A stretch of 64,000 nucleotides of DNA from Marinihelvus sp942491555 (GTDB taxonomy: Bacteria > Pseudomonadota > Gammaproteobacteria > Xanthomonadales > SZUA-36). The notes beneath the pieces are model-generated. The model did no database searches and had not been told where the DNA came from. It worked only from the letters and a program-made list of their open reading frames with translations. The position numbers and the translations under genes were made by a program. Location of the stretch: NCBI GenBank assembly GCA_942491555.1, contig CALOBN010000005.1, positions 372,001 through 436,000 of the forward strand. Reading direction: 5' to 3'. The stretch's first letter is position 1; the number at the start of each line of letters is the position of its first letter. Below, piece by piece: positions 59,850 to 64,000 of this stretch.

Positions 59850-59888
59850 CGGGCCCGGTTGCTGTCAACCGGGCCCGCTTCGCTTTTA
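59850..59888 (+). terminator. Rho-independent terminator
   Basis: A perfect 13-base stem: arm 59850-59862 pairs with 59867-59879 around a four-base loop (CTGT), followed by a T-rich tail ending at 59888. It follows the exported methyltransferase and separates it from the efflux-type operon. Confidence 0.85.
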
Positions 59889-59936
59889 CCTGCTTAAACC
59901 GTATGATTCGACCGTTACTCGCACGTGCCGGATCTG

Positions 59937-61148
59937 ATGGAAACCTCCAAGCTCGACCAGCTGAAGATTGAACGTGAACCGGAACGTGAGTCCGGCTCGC
60001 GCTGGTGGATTCCCGTGGCGACCCTGGTCCTGCTGGCCGGCGCTGCCGGCATCTGGTGGACGCAACGCCCCGAGCCGGCGCTTGAAGTACGCACAGTAAC
60101 GGCCCGGGCGGTGACCGGGTCGGCAGTCAGCACGGTACTCAATGCCTCCGGTTATGTAACGGCTCGCCGCTATGCCACGGTGTCTTCCAAGCTGACCGGC
60201 CAGGTTCGCGAGGTGCTCATCGAGGAGGGAATGCAGGTTGAGGAAGGCCAGGTGCTTGCCTATCTCGATGACTCCAACATCCGCCGCAGCTATGAACTGG
60301 CCCTGGCCCAGCTTGAATCCCAGAAGACCGCAGCGAGCGAGACCGAGGCGCTGCTGCGTGAGGCCCGCGCCAACCTTGCCCGCTCGGAAAATCTGGTAGA
60401 ACGCCAGTTGGCCAGTGCGCAGGAGCTGGACCGCTCGCGGGCTGCTGCCGAGTCGCTGGCGGCCCGCTTGCAGCGGGTTGTCGCGGATATCGAGGTTGCC
60501 TCGCGCCAGGTGGCCATTTTTGCCCAACAGCTCGAAGATACCGTGATACGAGCGCCCTTCGCGGGCGTGATCATTGCCAAAAATGCGCAGCCCGGCGAGA
60601 TGATTTCCCCGGTCTCGGCAGGCGGTGGGTTTACCCGAACGGGTATTGGTACCGTGGTCGACATGGACTCGCTGGAAATTGAGATCGATGTCAACGAGGC
60701 CTTTATCAATCGCGTTGAGCCCGGTCAGCCGGTAACCGCCAAACTGGATGCCTATGCTGACTGGGATATTCCCGGCCACGTGATCGCCATTATTCCAACA
60801 GCCGACCGTCAGCGTGCTACCGTTGAGGTGCGCGTGGGGTTCGATGAACTCGATCCGCGCATTCTTCCCGACATGGGCGTGAAGGTCGCTTTCCAGGAAG
60901 AGCGTGCGGAATCTGCACCGCAATCGGGCGTGCTGCTGCCGGAGCGGGCTATCAACCGTGATGGCGAGCGGACAATCGTGTGGATCGTGCGCGGCGATGT
61001 CGCGGAACGACGCGCGGTATCCACCGGCAGCAAACAGGACAGTGAAGTGATGATTGTTGCCGGCTTATCCGGCGGTGAGCAGATCATCATCAACGCGCCA
61101 CCTGAAATCAGGGACGGTTCGCGGGTCAGGGTATTGAGTGGGAGTTGA
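59937..61148 (+). CDS. efflux-type periplasmic adaptor (HlyD/MacA family)
   Basis: A 403-residue membrane-fusion protein. The N-terminal helix is WIPVATLVLLAGAAGIWW, followed by a periplasmic chain with a lipoyl-like hairpin (GYVTARRYATVSSKLTGQVREVLIEEGMQVEEGQVLAYLD). A coiled coil spans roughly residues 110-190, then beta-barrel strands (RAPFAGVIIAKNAQPGEMISP and ATVEVRVGFDELDPRILPDMGVKVAF). It bridges an inner-membrane ABC transporter of the MacB kind, encoded next, to an outer-membrane factor not found in this window. The ATG at 59937 has GGAT six bases upstream; GTG 59925 is an alternative. Confidence 0.92.
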   Translation: METSKLDQLKIEREPERESGSRWWIPVATLVLLAGAAGIWWTQRPEPALEVRTVTARAVTGSAVSTVLNASGYVTARRYATVSSKLTGQVREVLIEEGMQVEEGQVLAYLDDSNIRRSYELALAQLESQKTAASETEALLREARANLARSENLVERQLASAQELDRSRAAAESLAARLQRVVADIEVASRQVAIFAQQLEDTVIRAPFAGVIIAKNAQPGEMISPVSAGGGFTRTGIGTVVDMDSLEIEIDVNEAFINRVEPGQPVTAKLDAYADWDIPGHVIAIIPTADRQRATVEVRVGFDELDPRILPDMGVKVAFQEERAESAPQSGVLLPERAINRDGERTIVWIVRGDVAERRAVSTGSKQDSEVMIVAGLSGGEQIIINAPPEIRDGSRVRVLSGS

Positions 61149-61152
61149 TGCA

Positions 61153-61848
61153 ATGAGTAACAGGGAAACCCTCGTCGATGTGCGCGGGGTCGACAAGGTT
61201 TTCAAACGCGGCTCGGAAGAAATTCATGTGCTGGGTGGTCTGGACCTGCAGATTCCCGATGGCGAATTTCTGGCCCTGATGGGGCCTTCCGGTTCCGGCA
61301 AATCCACGCTGCTGAACCTGATCGGTGGTCTGGACCGGCCCACCCAGGGCAGCGTTACCATTGGTGGCCAGCGTATTGACGACATGTCTGAGCGAAAGCT
61401 GGCCGGCTGGCGCGCCCGCCACGTCGGGCTGGTCTTTCAGTTCTACAACCTGATGCCGGTATTGAATGCGCGCAAGAATGTCGAGCTGCCGCTGCTGCTA
61501 ACCAAATTATCTGCCAGTGAGCGTAAGAAGCGCGCCACCATCGCACTGGAAATTGTCGGCCTGTCACACCGTCTGGGGCACTTCCCGCGCCAGCTCTCCG
61601 GCGGTGAACAACAGCGCGTGGGTATTGCTCGCGCGATTGTTACCGATCCCACCCTGCTGCTCTGTGATGAACCCACCGGGGACCTTGACCGTAAAGCCGG
61701 CGATGAAATTCTCGAGCTGTTGCAGGCCCTTAACCGGGATCAGGGCAAGACCATCATTATGGTGACCCATGACCAGCTCGCTGCAGACCGCGCAAGCCGC
61801 ACACTCCATCTGGACAAGGGCCGCCTGGAACGCGAAGTGACCGCCTGA
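61153..61848 (+). CDS. ABC transporter ATPase (MacB/LolD type)
   Basis: A 231-residue ATP-binding subunit. Walker A is MGPSGSGKSTLLNLIGG, the signature is QLSGGEQQRVGIARAIV and Walker B is LLLCDEPTGDLDRK; the D-loop and H-loop (IIMVTHD) follow. The group is the LolD/MacB/FtsE family that drives mechanotransmission-type exporters. GGAG lies eight bases before ATG 61153. It is followed after four bases by the first permease, so operon membership is clear. Confidence 0.95.
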   Translation: MSNRETLVDVRGVDKVFKRGSEEIHVLGGLDLQIPDGEFLALMGPSGSGKSTLLNLIGGLDRPTQGSVTIGGQRIDDMSERKLAGWRARHVGLVFQFYNLMPVLNARKNVELPLLLTKLSASERKKRATIALEIVGLSHRLGHFPRQLSGGEQQRVGIARAIVTDPTLLLCDEPTGDLDRKAGDEILELLQALNRDQGKTIIMVTHDQLAADRASRTLHLDKGRLEREVTA

Positions 61849-61852
61849 GCCT

Positions 61853-63004
61853 ATGAAATATTTCTCGCTTATCTTCGCCAGCCTGAAGCGCAAAAAGCTG
61901 CGCACGATTCTGACCCTGCTGTCGATCATGGTGGCATTTCTGCTGTTCGGCTACCTGTCGGCGATTAAAACGGGTTTTACGGCAGGGGTGGAAGTAGCCG
62001 GCGTAGATCGTTTAATCACGCGTAACAAGGTCTCCCTGATCAACCTGGTGCCGCTGGCCCATCGCGACGATATCCTGCAGATTGATGGCGTGGACCTGGT
62101 GACGCACAACACCTGGTTTGGCGGTATTTATCAGCAGCCCAGCAATTTTTTCGCCCAGTTCGTCGTGGAGCCGGAAAAGTATCTCGAGCTGTATCCGGAA
62201 TACATACTTAGCGACGGGGACAAAGAGGCCTGGTTCAACAACCGTACCGGGGTCGTGGTCGGCAGTGGTCTTGCCAAGCGGTTCGGATGGTCCGTTGGGG
62301 ACCGGGTTCCGCTGCTGGCGCCGATCTGGGGACAAAAGGATGGCAGTGAAAACTGGGAGTTTGAGATCGCTGCGATTTACGAGGGCGCCGAACAGGGCGT
62401 GGACACCAGCCAGATGTTTATTCCCTATGACTATTTTGACGAGGCCCGCCGCGGCGGCGAAGGCATGGTTGGCTGGTACCTGGTGCGGGTGACCGACCCG
62501 GACCGGGCCGCCCGCATTGCCGAGGACATCGACCGTGCCTTTGCCAACTCGAGGGATGAGACGAAAACCGAGCCGGAAGGCGCGTTTATCCAGGGCTTCG
62601 CCAACCAGATCGGCAACATCGGTTTTATCATCACCGCCATTGTGAGCGCGGTGTTTTTCACGATTCTGTTGGTGGCGGGCAACACCATGGCCTATACGGT
62701 TCGCGAACGCACCAATGAGCTCGCGGTCCTCAAAGCCATCGGCTTTACCAATAGCGGCGTGCTGGGCCTGGTGCTTGGCGAGTCTCTCGTGCTCACGGCC
62801 CTGGGTGGCGGGCTGGGCCTGCTGATTGCGTGGCTGATGGTCTCGGCCGGAGACCCGACCGGTGGCTCCCTGCCGGTGTTTTTTATTCCTGCAACCGACC
62901 TGGCCCTGGGCGTTTTCCTGATCGTGGCCCTGGCCTTCGTGGTCGGAATATTCCCGGCCCGTTCGGCCCAGAAGCTGCAGATATCCGACGCCCTGCGGAG
63001 ATAG
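61853..63004 (+). CDS. ABC transporter permease (FtsX/MacB type), first
   Basis: A 383-residue permease: one N-terminal helix (LRTILTLLSIMVAFLLFGYL), a long periplasmic MacB-type core domain (residues about 45-260), and three C-terminal helices (IGFIITAIVSAVFFTILLVAG, VLGLVLGESLVLTALGGGLGLLIAWLM, LALGVFLIVALAFVVGIFPAR). The cytoplasmic loop RERTNELAVLKAIGFTN is the FtsX-family coupling element. The periplasmic part contains VGSGLAKRFGWSVGDRVPL, typical of MacB. It is followed by a second, related permease. Confidence 0.93.
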   Translation: MKYFSLIFASLKRKKLRTILTLLSIMVAFLLFGYLSAIKTGFTAGVEVAGVDRLITRNKVSLINLVPLAHRDDILQIDGVDLVTHNTWFGGIYQQPSNFFAQFVVEPEKYLELYPEYILSDGDKEAWFNNRTGVVVGSGLAKRFGWSVGDRVPLLAPIWGQKDGSENWEFEIAAIYEGAEQGVDTSQMFIPYDYFDEARRGGEGMVGWYLVRVTDPDRAARIAEDIDRAFANSRDETKTEPEGAFIQGFANQIGNIGFIITAIVSAVFFTILLVAGNTMAYTVRERTNELAVLKAIGFTNSGVLGLVLGESLVLTALGGGLGLLIAWLMVSAGDPTGGSLPVFFIPATDLALGVFLIVALAFVVGIFPARSAQKLQISDALRR

Positions 63005-63011
63005 ACCGGCC

Positions 63012-64000
63012 ATGTTCAATACCCTCAAACAGATCGCGGCGGTTACAAGCTTCAGCTTTGCTTCCCTGCCTCAGCGCCTTGGCTCTTCGGCCTCGGCCAT
63101 GCTGGGTATTGCCGGTGTGGTGGCCGTGATGGTGGGCGTGTTGTCGATTGCGCAGGGCATTATGAGCACCATGACCAGCTCGGCGGGCATGGATAATGTA
63201 ATGGTTCTGCGCAGCGGTGCGGACACAGAAATGACCAGTGGCTTTGGCGGCGAGGATGCACGCCTGATTACCGAGGCGCCGGGACTGAAACAGGGGCCCG
63301 ATGGTCCGGTTGCGTCCCGGGAGCTCTTTGTCATTATTAATCTTCCCAAACGCAGCACAGGCACGGATGCGAATGTTCCCTTGCGGGGTGTCGAGGTTGC
63401 CGCCGCCAAGGTCCGGCAGGATTTTGAGATTGTAGAAGGGCGCATGTTTGAGCCTGGACTGGCAGAGGTGGTCGTGGGTCTCGGGGCGCAGATGGAGTTT
63501 TCCGGGCTTGATCTGGGTTCAACCATTGAGGTCGGTACAGCGCAGTGGCCGGTGGTTGGTATTTTTTCTGCCGGGGGTGGCATTTCCGAGTCTGAGATCT
63601 GGTCGGACGCCCGCGTGCTCCAGGATGGTTTTCGACGCGGTAACTCCTACCAGTCGGTCCACGCGACGCTCGAATCACCGGACCGCTTCAACGAGTTCAA
63701 AGACGCGCTGACCAGTGACTCGCGCCTCAACGTGCAGGTCATGACCGAGGCTGAGTATTACTCGGAGCAATCGCAGGTGCTGTACAACCTGATCACGGTG
63801 CTGGGTACATTAATTGCCGTGATCATGGGGCTTGGCGCGATCTTTGGCGCCCTGAATACCATGTACACGGCGGTTTCAGCGCGCACGCGGGAAATTGCCA
63901 CGTTAAGGGCGCTGGGGTTCCGCTCCGGCCCGGTGATCGTTTCCGTGTTGGCAGAATCTCTGCTGCTGGCGCTGGTTGGGGGCATTATTGGTGCAGGGCT
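63012..64000 (+). CDS. ABC transporter permease (FtsX/MacB type), second, partial
   Basis: The window ends after about 329 codons of this gene. The N-terminus contains SFSFASLPQRLGSSASAMLGIAG, a helix (VVAVMVGVLSIAQGIMSTM), then a MacB-type periplasmic region. The third part has LITVLGTLIAVIMGLGAIFGAL, SARTREIATLRALGFRSG and SVLAESLLLALVGGIIGAG, the FtsX-like ending. It is separated from the first permease by seven bases, so the pair should form a heterodimer with the ATPase. The C-terminal end lies beyond the window. Confidence 0.92.
   Translation, partial: MFNTLKQIAAVTSFSFASLPQRLGSSASAMLGIAGVVAVMVGVLSIAQGIMSTMTSSAGMDNVMVLRSGADTEMTSGFGGEDARLITEAPGLKQGPDGPVASRELFVIINLPKRSTGTDANVPLRGVEVAAAKVRQDFEIVEGRMFEPGLAEVVVGLGAQMEFSGLDLGSTIEVGTAQWPVVGIFSAGGGISESEIWSDARVLQDGFRRGNSYQSVHATLESPDRFNEFKDALTSDSRLNVQVMTEAEYYSEQSQVLYNLITVLGTLIAVIMGLGAIFGALNTMYTAVSARTREIATLRALGFRSGPVIVSVLAESLLLALVGGIIGAG

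Overview
The window is GC-rich chromosomal DNA with short intergenic gaps. The families present (IPTL-CTERM protein, HiPIP, RimK cluster, class I photolyase/cyclopropane-fatty-acid locus, MoxR/DUF58 operon) point to a gammaproteobacterium. C-terminal GFE-type tags make a relative of Wenzhouxiangella or the Xanthomonadales/Chromatiales side possible, but this is a low-confidence guess. I see no tRNA, rRNA, transposase, phage gene or CRISPR array.

Layout. 0-6.5 kb: tail of an unidentified protein (possibly a sulfotransferase), then a DUF1800-DUF1501-glycosidase-like secreted trio, and a convergent IPTL-CTERM protein. 6.7-9.6 kb: two polysaccharide-type genes (RgpF-like protein and a GT2 glycosyltransferase). 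9.5-14.4 kb: lipoprotein amidohydrolase, DUF808 membrane protein, glutaredoxin, an outer-membrane barrel and a small membrane protein. 14.4-17.4 kb: an active/inactive pair of exported M16 peptidases. 17.5-20 kb: rimB-like protease, aspartoacylase-like protein and RimK ligase in one operon. 19,953-21,037: a gene-free kilobase holding a degenerate 23-bp repeat array with a ~134-bp higher-order period. 21-29.7 kb: mixed housekeeping genes (M20 amidohydrolase, BaiN-type flavoprotein, YgjP-like peptidase, PNPOx-like protein, HiPIP, DUF3429, sirtuin, PsuG, small membrane/exported proteins). 29.8-41 kb: a long minus-strand gene train TldD-TldE-DUF4159-MoxR-DUF58-BatA-like-DUF4175-like-large membrane protein. 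41.3-46 kb: an orphan HerA-like ATPase, a ~190-bp nested inverted-repeat element, two bacterial PH-domain proteins and a CIA30 protein. 46.3-58.9 kb: a photoprotection/membrane-lipid locus. 59-64 kb: an exported methyltransferase and a MacAB-type adaptor/ATPase/permease set cut by the window end.

How the genes work together. The 46-59 kb locus is the clearest functional unit. A plus-strand operon encodes two cyclopropane-fatty-acid-synthase-type methyltransferases, a DUF1295 reductase-like protein, a lipocalin lipoprotein, an acyl desaturase, an FAD amine-oxidase-like protein, DUF1365, DUF2256 and an Fe-S cryptochrome/photolyase. Facing it is a minus-strand operon of CPD photolyase, short-chain dehydrogenase and a MerR-family regulator, with a second lipocalin divergent from the photolyase. 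This gene content matches light- or singlet-oxygen-induced regulons known from Rhodobacter (RpoE/ChrR) and from LitR-controlled loci of Vibrio and Pseudomonas. The regulator here lacks an obvious B12-binding signature and instead carries a Cys/His-rich C-terminal domain.

The most unusual non-coding features are the repeat array at 20.1-20.9 kb and the nested inverted-repeat element at 43.1-43.3 kb. The minus-strand TldD/MoxR train is also notable: its TldD has a twin-arginine-like leader, and its DUF4175-like member has a His/Asp-rich insertion.
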